Of a stretch of 64,000 nucleotides of DNA, positions 40,758-48,830 are shown piece by piece. A program made the position numbers and the translations under genes. Within the stretch, counting starts at the first letter, position 1. Every line of letters begins with the position of its first letter. Location of the stretch: the NCBI RefSeq assembly GCF_904063055.1, contig NZ_CAJFCN010000004.1:186001-250000 (forward strand), given 5' to 3'. This stretch comes from Pseudomonas paracarnis (lineage in GTDB: Bacteria > Pseudomonadota > Gammaproteobacteria > Pseudomonadales > Pseudomonadaceae). The notes under the pieces were generated by a model that had not been told where the DNA came from, made no database searches, and worked only from the letters and a program-made list of their open reading frames with translations.

Positions 40758-41014
40758 GATTTATCTCCTTTCTGGCGCTCGCTGCGGGGCGATTGTTGCT
40801 CCGTTGCGCCTTTTTTATCAATCGCCTTTGCCTCGACGTACGCCGTGGCCCAGTCGTCCAGCTCCTGTCGATCAAAGCCAACGCCGCGCCCGCCGATGGG
40901 GAACTCGCTGACGAAGGGCCTGACGGTCTCGTCGAAAATTGCACGGCACATGCCCAGGTACCCAGGCGCTTCCTTTGCTCGAATGAACCGCGGTATCAGT
41001 TGTTGCGCGCCCAT
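40628..41014 (-). CDS. Putative excisionase/DNA-binding protein
   Basis: This 128-residue protein has an N-terminal AlpA/MerR-like part (RFIRAKEAPGYLGMCRAIFDE, then GFDRQELDDWA) that looks like an excisionase winged helix, followed by a basic, low-complexity tail. It lies directly before int and overlaps it by 130 bases, the usual place for xis. GGGAGGT precedes the ATG. Directionality control is inferred. Confidence 0.65.
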   Translation of the reverse strand: MGAQQLIPRFIRAKEAPGYLGMCRAIFDETVRPFVSEFPIGGRGVGFDRQELDDWATAYVEAKAIDKKGATEQQSPRSERQKGDKSWRENRSQASPKGKVSGISTRKSTENDFTKALELVTGKKRSAT

Positions 41015-41016
41015 AC

Positions 41017-41235
41017 CTACCTCCCGCCCACCGTGGGTCGCGCTGTCTTGATGATGTGGATTGCCAGGCCAAAGCTGATCAGCAGCCAGCCGCAGGTGCC
41101 GGCGAAGGCGTAGAGGATGTCGGCCGTTTCGCCGTCCGCCAGAAGGCGCGGGGCGATCCAGAAGAACCAGCAGCCGCTGCCGACCAGGTACAGCAAAGCG
41201 CCCAGCAGGATCAGGGTGAGTTTGATTGCGAACAT
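41017..41235 (-). CDS. Small two-helix membrane protein
   Basis: This 72-residue protein has two hydrophobic segments (LTLILLGALLYLVGSGCWFF and FAGTCGWLLISFGLAIHII). AAGGA precedes the start. It belongs to the leftward early operon; its function is unknown. Confidence 0.7.
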   Translation of the reverse strand: MFAIKLTLILLGALLYLVGSGCWFFWIAPRLLADGETADILYAFAGTCGWLLISFGLAIHIIKTARPTVGGR

Positions 41236-41277
41236 GTGGTGTCCTTGCCGCGCTGGGCGGCAGAAGGTGGGGGAGAG

Positions 41278-42237
41278 TTATGCGATCGGCACGTAAGCTT
41301 CGCCGCGGCGTTCAGCCGAAGCCTTCCGGTAAGTCTCGTTGGTGTATGGAGCATCAGGCTCGCGACGGATAAAGGTCATCTGGTAGTGGGAGCCTTTGGC
41401 GCGATGCGTTCCGGCGCAGTACTTCTCAATCAGGTACTGGGCGTCGTGCTTGTCGCCTTTCTCCGCGCGGCTGCCCGTGCCAATCGTTCCGCCTTTCCAC
41501 GAACCTTTCTCGGGGCCGGTCTCGCCATCAAAGGCGATATCCAGCTCAGCGAAAGTTCGTGTAGGGCGCAGTGCACTGAAGTACTTTTTCACCCAGCCGG
41601 TACCGATGCGGTACACGCGCTTCTCGATATGGCAATAGGCTCGTATTTCCTGGCCGTCATAGTCCTTAAGCAAAAACACATAGCGGGGCATTGTGTCTTT
41701 GATGGCCTGAGCTTCCTTGTAGTCAAGGCGAACACCTTTGCTCTTCTCGATATGCTCAACGCCGCTTGCGTCACACAGCGCATTCAGGACCAGATCGAAT
41801 TCGCGCCAAGGGAATGAGAAGTACCGAGACTTTTCGGATTGCGAGTCCATTGTGCTAGGCCCGAAATTCGTGTGGATTCCTCGGGTTTGCAGGCGGAACC
41901 CATACTTGCGAGCGTGATACTCGAAGTAGTCGAGATGCCCGAACTGTTCAAGCCGTCGCGCTGTAGCTTCCGGGCTCAATGTAGTGAATGTGTGCTTCTG
42001 CGCCCAAGGCTTGATGATGTTGGGAATTTTGATCCAGGCTGAATACTTCCAGACATGGATGATCAGCTTGTTTCCTGGGTAGTCGCCGTTGTCGCCGGAG
42101 TCGATGGCGATGCCGAATATGCTGTCACGCTGGCCCTTGTAGTAGAGGTCGATGAAGTTGAGGATCACTAACTTGTCTTGCCATGGGTTGACCCTGAAAA
42201 CATTGCGGGAAAACCAGGCTTTGATTATTTCGAACAT
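41278..42237 (-). CDS. Hypothetical phage protein
   Basis: This 319-residue soluble protein begins MFEIIKAWFSRNVFRVNPW. It contains GIAIDSGDNGDYPGNKLI, FPWREFDLVLNALCD and a basic C-terminal third ending RRGEAYVPIA. I chose the ATG at 42237 with AGGT upstream; an upstream ATG at 42273 lacks a site. No family is recognised. It is one of the larger early-arm genes and is a candidate accessory function. Confidence 0.65.
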   Translation of the reverse strand: MFEIIKAWFSRNVFRVNPWQDKLVILNFIDLYYKGQRDSIFGIAIDSGDNGDYPGNKLIIHVWKYSAWIKIPNIIKPWAQKHTFTTLSPEATARRLEQFGHLDYFEYHARKYGFRLQTRGIHTNFGPSTMDSQSEKSRYFSFPWREFDLVLNALCDASGVEHIEKSKGVRLDYKEAQAIKDTMPRYVFLLKDYDGQEIRAYCHIEKRVYRIGTGWVKKYFSALRPTRTFAELDIAFDGETGPEKGSWKGGTIGTGSRAEKGDKHDAQYLIEKYCAGTHRAKGSHYQMTFIRREPDAPYTNETYRKASAERRGEAYVPIA

Positions 42238-42288
42238 GCAGGAATACCTCGCCCGCCGCTCACCGGCAGGCATGTAGGGGGATTGGGG

Positions 42289-42600
42289 TTAGGAGTTTTT
42301 GCTTTCTGGAGGGGAGGGCGGAAAGCTGAAGTAATGCCGGCTCTTGCCGGTGTAGCCACATTCGCTGCATCCCGCGGATGGGCCACAGCTGCAGCCGCCT
42401 TCGCACCCGCAGCTGCACCCAGAGCAATCCAAGGTGCACCAGCTTTCCTGCTCAACCTCTCCTTTCTGAGTGATCAGGTAGTTGATGCGCCGATCCAGGC
42501 GAAAGCCGGTGATTTTCTCGGCGTCCTCATAGGTGGCTGGTACAGAGCGGAAGCCGAACCTAGCCGCGGGGTCGTCGATGAAGCGGCTCACCTTTCTCAT
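42289..42600 (-). CDS. Cysteine-rich hypothetical phage protein
   Basis: This 103-residue protein has an N-terminal part with VPATYEDAEKITGFRLD and a cysteine-dense centre (CSGCSCGCEG, CSCG, CSECG) with about ten Cys in 30 residues, which could bind zinc or another metal. GGCAGGT precedes the ATG. An 18-residue mini-ORF ends on its start codon. Confidence 0.7.
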   Translation of the reverse strand: MRKVSRFIDDPAARFGFRSVPATYEDAEKITGFRLDRRINYLITQKGEVEQESWCTLDCSGCSCGCEGGCSCGPSAGCSECGYTGKSRHYFSFPPSPPESKNS

Positions 42601-42653
42601 GACCTGCCCGCCTTGTAGATGAAGACGTAGGCGAACCAGCGGGTGGCGATCAT
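42597..42653 (-). CDS. 18-residue coupled mini-ORF
   Basis: ATG at 42653 and TGA at 42599-42597 encode MIATRWFAYVFIYKAGRS. Both ends form ATGA overlaps with neighbours: the upstream gene stops on its start and it stops on the next start. It therefore links the two cistrons for translation. It has no strong ribosome site of its own. It may be a functional micropeptide or only a coupling device. Confidence 0.5.
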   Translation of the reverse strand: MIATRWFAYVFIYKAGRS

Positions 42654-42964
42654 AGTAGGTGTGCTCCTGCTTCGAGCAAGCCGTCCCGGTCTTCGCGCAG
42701 GCTGTCTCGCTCAGCTTTCAGTTCAACAACCATGCCCAGCAGCTCATCTCCGTCGGCGTTCATGTCGGCGTCGAGGGCATTCCCAATCGCACCCATGTCC
42801 ATGCAGGCGGCAAGGAGCATGCGCTGGTTGCGCTCCAGGTCGGCGATAAGTTCAAGCACGACGGCTGGCGGTACCGCCATCCCGTAATCATTCAGTGCAA
42901 CGTAGTCGCCGCAGTCGTTCTTGGCGGCCTCGGCCAACCGCTTCAATTCTGTGTAGTCAGTCAT
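42650..42964 (-). CDS. Ead/Ea22-like phage protein, copy 1
   Basis: This 104-residue protein begins MTDYTELKRLAEAAKND, the same opening as the protein at 58545. The rest is a predicted coiled coil (LERNQRMLL; LKAERDSLREDRDGLL). The opening is typical of Ead/Ea22-like early phage proteins of unknown role. It overlaps both neighbours by 1-4 bases. Confidence 0.75.
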   Translation of the reverse strand: MTDYTELKRLAEAAKNDCGDYVALNDYGMAVPPAVVLELIADLERNQRMLLAACMDMGAIGNALDADMNADGDELLGMVVELKAERDSLREDRDGLLEAGAHLL

Positions 42965-43395
42965 CAACATTCGCTCCAGTTCATGTCCTTGATGTATTCG
43001 CACGGAACCACCAATACATCAGGCGGTACGGTGTTTTCGATCCTTGCATCACCGAAATAGCCTATGGCAGCCTTAGCGCGCTCAAGCGCAAGTTCGGCAT
43101 GGCGCATCTGCCAGGACTTGCGCTGCTTGTACGAGCGCAGCGCCAGGGATTTATCGGTGTACGCGAATCGCCGACCATGCTCGCCACCATCCTTCAGCAC
43201 ACGCTTGCGGTACTGCTTCAGCAGGGATTCACGTTGCGAGCCGCCGAAGAGGTTGTTGTGGAATTCGTCCACGATGTACCAGCACTGCTCGGTTTCGCCG
43301 ATAACCACGTACTTTTTGCAGGTGACCTCCAGGCCTTTCGAGTCGAGCTCGTCGACGTAGCGATAATGGTCCGGGCCGAGTTTTATCTTTTCCAT
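42964..43395 (-). CDS. Hypothetical phage protein
   Basis: This 143-residue protein begins MEKIKLGPDHYRYVDEL, has CKKYVVIGETEQCWYIVDE and a basic helix RSYKQRKSWQMRHAELALERAK split by short turns. The start at 43395 is chosen because the upstream extension shows no ribosome site. Its stop shares a base with the next start. The family is not recognised. Confidence 0.65.
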   Translation of the reverse strand: MEKIKLGPDHYRYVDELDSKGLEVTCKKYVVIGETEQCWYIVDEFHNNLFGGSQRESLLKQYRKRVLKDGGEHGRRFAYTDKSLALRSYKQRKSWQMRHAELALERAKAAIGYFGDARIENTVPPDVLVVPCEYIKDMNWSEC

Positions 43396-43480
43396 GGTCG
43401 AGCTCGTCCTTGCCGCTATAGCGGCTGACTTTGAAGGGGGAGGGGTTACAGGTTTTGCGTAGGAGTACATCCGTACTCTT

Positions 43481-44170
43481 TCAGGATTTGATGCCCAGCA
43501 TCTTGTCGATGCAGTCGTTGTGACCGGTTACGTACTCGTAGGTGTGCAGGCCGTCGGTCATAACCAGGGGCTCAGGGGTTCGAACCGTGGCGGTCAGGCG
43601 GACTACTTCGTCGAGGCAGGCGTTCCAGCCCCGCGCTAAGCCATAGGTCGGGCTTCTCAGGTCGGAATCGCGGTGCTCAGGCAGCACCAACGCTACCGGC
43701 GCGGGCTGCTCGGCGTAGAGCGATTGAACCTGTTCCTTTTCATCATCCCAATCCATCACCTCGACGGCGCTGGTTGTGACGTGACCGGTAGCGACGTTCA
43801 GCCACGCCACCGGCTCGCCCTGGGGCTGGGCGGCTACGGGCTTGATGCAGATATTGCTATCCCAGTTAGAAGAATTGCCGCTGTTAGTGCTATCCAGAAT
43901 AACGCTTGTACTTTTGACATTTTGATCGGCCTTGTGGGCGGAAAGAATTTCCCGCAGTTCGTTGATTGCATGTCCTTGCTCTTGGACGAATCCATTGCAC
44001 GCGGTATTCAGAAGCTCCAGCGAAATTCGTATAACTGGTTTCGCAGGCGCATCCAGCAGGGCGCGCAGTTCACGAATAGCGGCATCTTTCACGGGCGTTT
44101 CATTGCTACGGACCAGGGTAACTGCCGCACGCAGTACCATCACGCCGTCAATCGTTTGGTTGGTGGTCAT
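43481..44170 (-). CDS. Hypothetical phage protein
   Basis: This 229-residue protein has an N-terminal helical part (VMVLRAAVTLVRS; LRALLDAPAKP). A central QGEPVAWLNVATG segment is common in small Pseudomonas phage proteins, and there is a C-terminal helical tail ending CIDKMLGIKS. It overlaps the upstream gene by ATGA. The function is unknown. Confidence 0.65.
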   Translation of the reverse strand: MTTNQTIDGVMVLRAAVTLVRSNETPVKDAAIRELRALLDAPAKPVIRISLELLNTACNGFVQEQGHAINELREILSAHKADQNVKSTSVILDSTNSGNSSNWDSNICIKPVAAQPQGEPVAWLNVATGHVTTSAVEVMDWDDEKEQVQSLYAEQPAPVALVLPEHRDSDLRSPTYGLARGWNACLDEVVRLTATVRTPEPLVMTDGLHTYEYVTGHNDCIDKMLGIKS

Positions 44171-44400
44171 CCAGGTATCCCCTTGTTTGCCGGTAGCTCG
44201 CCGTCACGCCTAATGGCAACGGCAGTGCTAGACACTTCAAGCCATCCACCGCAGCGGCATTTGTACTGCTCTCCACGTACCTCGGCGAACTCTTCACCCT
44301 CGATCCCGATCACGTCCTGGCAGTGCGGGCAGCGACAGCAGATCGACATATCGCTGTCTCGCACGATGTGGTCCACGGTGTATATGTAATCGTCCGGCAT
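44167..44400 (-). CDS. Zinc-ribbon-like phage protein
   Basis: This 77-residue protein has CCRCPHC near residue 21 and CRCGG near residue 49, a likely treble-clef or ribbon zinc site. GAGGT lies before the ATG. It is coupled to the following gene. Confidence 0.7.
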   Translation of the reverse strand: MPDDYIYTVDHIVRDSDMSICCRCPHCQDVIGIEGEEFAEVRGEQYKCRCGGWLEVSSTAVAIRRDGELPANKGIPG

Positions 44401-44464
44401 AAATACCTCATCAAATCAGTTGTGCCAGTGCCAGCAGGCACCAGCAGTAGGCGGGGAGTTGGGT

Positions 44465-44851
44465 TCAGTACGGCACGCACTCTTTGCAGTTCGCCGTCCA
44501 GCCCTTGTTGCCGCAGCCAGTGCAGACGTGTCCTTCCTTGGCGGGCTCTGCTGGCTTGAGTGCGGCCCGCACCTTACTGCGTACCGGCATTGCGGACTTG
44601 AAAGCACTCGCGGCCAGGTCAAGGGCGGGCATAGCCTCACGCAACAACCCCTCCATCACATCCGCCCGTCCATCCGCTGCGGTCAGCAGGGCTTGCAGGG
44701 CGTCACGCTCGGCGGTTACCCGGTCGAAGTCGGCGGCCATCACAACATCAGGCCCGTGCGGGTCGTAGCCAATCGTCGCGCCTGCCGCTGAAAGCATCGT
44801 CACGACCTGGTATCGGTGAACTTCGGACACAGTAATTTCCTTCCGGGCCAT
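44465..44851 (-). CDS. Hypothetical phage protein with C-terminal zinc motif
   Basis: This 128-residue protein has a central coiled coil (FDRVTAERDALQALL) and a C-terminal CTGCGNKGWTANCKEC zinc-knuckle pattern. The start at 44851 lacks a clear ribosome site, so the true start is uncertain. The function is unknown. Confidence 0.6.
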   Translation of the reverse strand: MARKEITVSEVHRYQVVTMLSAAGATIGYDPHGPDVVMAADFDRVTAERDALQALLTAADGRADVMEGLLREAMPALDLAASAFKSAMPVRSKVRAALKPAEPAKEGHVCTGCGNKGWTANCKECVPY

Positions 44852-44875
44852 GCCCGGGCGGTGGAGTGGGGGAGT

Positions 44876-46255
44876 TCAGAGTTGCTGCAGAAGCCGACGG
44901 CCAATCCAGATCACGACGAACACGGCTTTGGAATTGCCGATCGCCTTGTAGCGGGGACCGTCCGGGCATTCGCTGGCAGGCTTGCCGCGCCATGGGATCA
45001 GCGTGTAGTTGTCGGCCATGCCCTGGAGGCGTTCGCACTCCACGGGCGTTAGGCGGCGCACAGAGCTCGTATGCGACACAACGTTGGGGCCCAGAGCTGA
45101 GTCCGTGTTGTCGACCTGTTTGCCGTAGTTGCAGGCCAGCGTCTGGGCCACTTCTCGACATGCAACAATTGGCTGACCGCGCCCGGTGCCATCCTCGCTG
45201 CCGTCAAAACCCTCAGCCTTCAGCGTGTGCGTGACATCGCCGGTGATACACACGGCCACTTGGCCGCCCGCGTTGGCGTGACTTCCCGAATGATTCATAG
45301 CGCGCAGGGTAGGGGCGATCTCACCGGCCTGGAGAGTGCCGGTGACAACGAATGCCTCACTTTCGAAGTCCATCCTTCCGCTGGCACTGGCACATGCATT
45401 ACGCGCTGGAGCCACCTCAATTGGGCCGCTGGTGTTGTTCCCTCCGAACACCAGAAGGGATTCTCTCGACTCATGGTCACCATATGGGCTGGTCGTTAAA
45501 GCTGCAGTTACGTGAGGGATGTCGTCGGCGCTATATCCGCCGTTTTTTCGAGCGCCACCCGCAATGGTTCCGGCAACGTCTTGCCCCTCACCTCGGCTCG
45601 GCGCAGTATCCCGGCGCACGCCTTCTCGCTCAAAAAGTACCTCGGTGGGATCGAACCCGTCACGAGCACTTGCGACAACGAACACACGACGGCGTCGTTG
45701 GGCCAGGCCGAAATATTGGGCGTCCAGGACCCGCCACGAGATTGTTCTTTTGGGTCCATACACACAACCAGCGTCCTGCCATTTCTTCCCTGGAGGCTGC
45801 AGCTCGCAGTCTTCCCCAGCAAGCGCGCCAAGAAAGCATCCGAAGGCGTTCCCTTTGTCACTGAGGACGCCTGGGACGTTCTCCCAGACGATAACGCTGG
45901 CGGGCTTTCGCTGGCCGGCGCGAACATAGTCAACTGCATCTGCAAGCTCCACGTATTTGATGGTGAGGGCGCCGCGCGGATCGGTGAGACCTTCGCGCAT
46001 ACCGGCGACCGAAAAGGCTTGGCATGGTGTGCCGCCGACCAGCACGTCCGGCGCCGGGATCTTGCCGGCCAGCACCATGGCAGCCAGCTTGGTCATGTCG
46101 CCGTGATTCGGCACGTCGGGGTAGTGGTGGGCCAGGACCGCCGAGGGGAACGGCTCGATTTCTGCGAACCAGGCGGCCTTCATGCCCAGCGGATGCCAGG
46201 CCTGGGTCGCGGCCTCGATCCCGCTGCACACAGAGCCGTAAGTGATATCGGGCAT
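44876..46255 (-). CDS. DNA (cytosine-5) methyltransferase
   Basis: This 459-residue enzyme has the ordered C5 motifs: I (GSVCSGIEAAT), IV with catalytic Cys (VGGTPCQAFS near residue 78), VI (WENVPGVL), VIII (QRRRRVFVV), a long target-recognition region (about 215-400), IX (RLTPVECERLQG) and X (YKAIGNSKAV). No restriction gene is nearby, so it is a solitary phage enzyme that probably protects phage DNA from host restriction. Its target sequence is not readable. GAGGAT precedes the ATG. Confidence 0.93.
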   Translation of the reverse strand: MPDITYGSVCSGIEAATQAWHPLGMKAAWFAEIEPFPSAVLAHHYPDVPNHGDMTKLAAMVLAGKIPAPDVLVGGTPCQAFSVAGMREGLTDPRGALTIKYVELADAVDYVRAGQRKPASVIVWENVPGVLSDKGNAFGCFLGALAGEDCELQPPGKKWQDAGCVYGPKRTISWRVLDAQYFGLAQRRRRVFVVASARDGFDPTEVLFEREGVRRDTAPSRGEGQDVAGTIAGGARKNGGYSADDIPHVTAALTTSPYGDHESRESLLVFGGNNTSGPIEVAPARNACASASGRMDFESEAFVVTGTLQAGEIAPTLRAMNHSGSHANAGGQVAVCITGDVTHTLKAEGFDGSEDGTGRGQPIVACREVAQTLACNYGKQVDNTDSALGPNVVSHTSSVRRLTPVECERLQGMADNYTLIPWRGKPASECPDGPRYKAIGNSKAVFVVIWIGRRLLQQL

Positions 46256-46336
46256 GGGGTATCCTCGCCGGCTGGCGCTGTTCAGTGATATGGGGTATTA
46301 CGGGTGACCGGCATGGAGCCGGGAAATGGGGAAAAT

Positions 46337-46978
46337 ATGAGGCGAAGCGAAGTCGTTATCTTGGTTGTTTTTGCATTTGGTTTTACAGCTATTGGCGCCG
46401 TTTGGCGTCCAGCTTTTGGCAGTTATGAGAGTGTGAAAGCCGGAATTGAATGCACGAGTTACATAGCTACTACTCTTGCTGCAGTCGTAGCCATATACGC
46501 CTTAAACGCATGGAAGGCGCAATTCAATCATGCAGAGCGCTTCAAGTCTCTTAAGGAACTCAAAGATGCTGCCAAAGACCTAACTGCTTTCCGTGGTTAT
46601 CTTCTTGCCGTCGAGAGGAGATGCGTCAATTTGATGGCTACTGGAGGTATGCCCGATGAGAATCTCGAAGCAGCCGAGCGGGCAGCCCGAGAAAAACTGA
46701 CATCAGCCATCACTGCTTACAGCAGGGCTTGGAGTACGGCAGTTGTATTTTTTAGCGATGAGGATGAGCGTACTTTTAGCGGTCCGGCAAATGTGTTTGT
46801 TACTCGCGCTATCGAAGACCCTCTGAAAATCATAACGCTATACGCAAACTCACCGGGTCCGGAAAACTCCGCTCATTTTGCTTTTTCTGTTAGAGAAATA
46901 ACCGACTCTGCCACACATCTATATGCAAGCACCGTCTCCGAGCTCGAAGGGATGCTGATACAGAAGTTCAGAAAATAA
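46337..46978 (+). CDS. AT-rich two-helix membrane protein of unknown function (opposite strand)
   Basis: This 213-residue protein has two N-terminal hydrophobic segments (VVILVVFAFGFTAIGAVW and YIATTLAAVVAIYAL) and a 140-residue, mostly helical cytoplasmic part. The ATG at 46337 follows a GGGGAAAAT site; in-frame starts at 46304 and 46313 are possible. It is the only forward gene in the left arm and is clearly AT-richer than its neighbours, so it looks like a separately acquired, separately expressed moron. No family is recognised. Confidence 0.7.
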   Translation: MRRSEVVILVVFAFGFTAIGAVWRPAFGSYESVKAGIECTSYIATTLAAVVAIYALNAWKAQFNHAERFKSLKELKDAAKDLTAFRGYLLAVERRCVNLMATGGMPDENLEAAERAAREKLTSAITAYSRAWSTAVVFFSDEDERTFSGPANVFVTRAIEDPLKIITLYANSPGPENSAHFAFSVREITDSATHLYASTVSELEGMLIQKFRK

Positions 46979-47037
46979 TCCTGATCGTGGTTTCAATACG
47001 TGCTCCGCTGGTTACCGGATGCAGCGAGCAGGGTGGG

Positions 47038-47403
47038 TTATGCTGGTGTTTCGATTTCGTCGTCAGGCTCAGGCGGGTCGTCGGCGAGCGACTTCAGGCC
47101 CGCCGCCTTGATGATCTGCGACAACTTTTCTGTAACTACAAAAGGTGTCGTGACACACTTGAGCATCTGCGCCGCAGTTTCGAAGTCGGCGGCGATCACG
47201 TTGCGCAGTAGGGTCTGGTGCACCTCCTGCTGGTTGTTGAAGCCGTGCTGCTTCATCAGGCGTTTGAGGTCGGCCTTGAAGATGCCGGCCACCTCAATCG
47301 TAAACTTCTCGACACCCAATGCAGCGTCCTTCGCTGCTGCCTTCTCGCGCTTGCGTCGCTGCTTCAAGGCTTCCGCGGTCGGCTGCTGTTCTTCCTCGGC
47401 CAT
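47038..47403 (-). CDS. Hypothetical phage protein
   Basis: This 121-residue charged protein begins MAEEEQQPTAEALKQRRKRE. A central helical part (FKADLKRLMKQHGFNNQQEV) resembles a small helical DNA- or protein-binding module, and the tail is acidic. AGAGG precedes the start. The function is unknown. Confidence 0.65.
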   Translation of the reverse strand: MAEEEQQPTAEALKQRRKREKAAAKDAALGVEKFTIEVAGIFKADLKRLMKQHGFNNQQEVHQTLLRNVIAADFETAAQMLKCVTTPFVVTEKLSQIIKAAGLKSLADDPPEPDDEIETPA

Positions 47404-47472
47404 GGCCTACCTCTTCTATTCCGCTGGCCGGCAGTGCGAGCCAGGTTTGACGTTTGCGTTGCTGGGTGCGGG

Positions 47473-48066
47473 CTATGCGGCGCATGAAGGGCGCCCAAGA
47501 CAGGCTTTCGGATAGTCAATGCCATGCTCCGTCAGGATGCGCACCAGCGTCTTGTTGGATATGGCGAGCTTCCCGCAGACTTGCCGCCGAGTTATTCCAA
47601 GCTCCTTAAACGCTCTGATGCGCTCAGCGAACTTCGCATCCCGCTGCGCCAGTTCGGCCTTGCGCTCAATCCCGTTGTAGCCGCCGTGATTTGAGCGCTT
47701 GAAGGCGAAGCCGAATTCGCTCGCCAATGACTTAAGCGTTTTGCTCGTTATGCCCAGGGCCATGGATACTTCGCTTTGAGTGTGAGTCGGAGCCAATTCC
47801 TTGACCTGCTCCGCTTGCTTCACGCGCCTGTCGTGTCTTGCATCGAGCGGTGCTATGGGAAGTGGCTCAGCTTCAACCCGGCGCCGAACGAATGGCTTCG
47901 GCGCGGGCGGCATCTGAGTTTTGTAGGTGATGGGTTTAGGGATATAGCCACTGGCCGGGCCTTCTTCGATCTTTCCGCCTGTCGCCAGGAACAGTTCAGT
48001 CCTGGCAGCGATATCTTCGGATGCCGGACGAAGGCGTTCTACTTCGTTCTGTAGGATGCTGATCAT
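47473..48066 (-). CDS. Helix-turn-helix phage protein
   Basis: This 197-residue protein has a Pro-rich N-terminal half and two helix-turn-helix-like stretches (TQSEVSMALGITSKTLKSLA near residue 97; TRRQVCGKLAISNKTLVRIL near residue 157). It is a candidate DNA-binding regulator. It is coupled to the upstream recombination gene by an ATGA overlap. Confidence 0.7.
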   Translation of the reverse strand: MISILQNEVERLRPASEDIAARTELFLATGGKIEEGPASGYIPKPITYKTQMPPAPKPFVRRRVEAEPLPIAPLDARHDRRVKQAEQVKELAPTHTQSEVSMALGITSKTLKSLASEFGFAFKRSNHGGYNGIERKAELAQRDAKFAERIRAFKELGITRRQVCGKLAISNKTLVRILTEHGIDYPKACLGRPSCAA

Positions 48067-48830
48067 GCTGCTTCACTCCGAAGTTTCGCCTCGTAGTCAT
48101 CCACCAGCAGCTTGAACTGCCAAAGGTCTTCTTCGAGCTTTTCGATGTAGTTGTCGTCGCGTTTGAATTCCTGCCACCAGAGCTGGCGGCCGACGACCTC
48201 CAAGGCGGGGCAATACATGCCGACGTGCCAGAACTTGCGACCAGTGATCCACATGCAGCCCTGGACCTGATCCATGATGCCGCTGGCGTCGTTATCGATG
48301 TGGAAGGCGCGGAGCTTGTCTGGCGCGATGAAGCACTTGTACTCGCTGCCGCCGTCTTCGCCGATCAAGCCGTCAGCGCTGGCGCCGAACGCGCCGTCAT
48401 CCGTGGTTACGAACCCGGCGCGCTGTACCATCAGGCCGGTTTTCAGCTCATGCTCCATCCTGGCCATGGGCTCCAGTTCGTGGCCGCGCTTCATCTGCCA
48501 GGTCTCGAAGCCGTTATCCAGCGGAGTGCCGCTGATCCGCTCAACAGCCAGTCCGAATGCATAGTTCATTGCTGCTTCTGACGGTTGCCCGACTGGCTTG
48601 CCTGCCAGCGCAAGGCGTACAGACTCAGCCTTTGGCGCTGCCTTGTAGCCAGCCTCTGCCATGGCCTCCTTCTCCGTCATGCCAGCCTGAACAGCAGCGA
48701 CATACATCTGTTGCTTTTCGTCCAGGCCACCGACCTTGGTACGGGCTACGCCGAACATACTGGCGGTAATGCATCCAGCCCTGGCCTGGTGCCACTCAGG
48801 GCTGCCTTGCTCACAATTGATAAGGATCAT
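48063..48830 (-). CDS. YqaJ/lambda-Exo-like viral recombinase (5'-3' exonuclease)
   Basis: This 255-residue protein opens with the YqaJ pattern NCEQGSPEWHQARAGCITAS and has the nuclease core (GHELEPMARMEHE; ASADGLIGEDGGSEYKC with the Asp-Glu-x-Lys-type metal site). It resects DNA ends for annealing by the ERF protein encoded upstream, with which it overlaps by 4 bases. The ATG at 48830 has AAGGATC before it. Confidence 0.9.
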   Translation of the reverse strand: MILINCEQGSPEWHQARAGCITASMFGVARTKVGGLDEKQQMYVAAVQAGMTEKEAMAEAGYKAAPKAESVRLALAGKPVGQPSEAAMNYAFGLAVERISGTPLDNGFETWQMKRGHELEPMARMEHELKTGLMVQRAGFVTTDDGAFGASADGLIGEDGGSEYKCFIAPDKLRAFHIDNDASGIMDQVQGCMWITGRKFWHVGMYCPALEVVGRQLWWQEFKRDDNYIEKLEEDLWQFKLLVDDYEAKLRSEAA

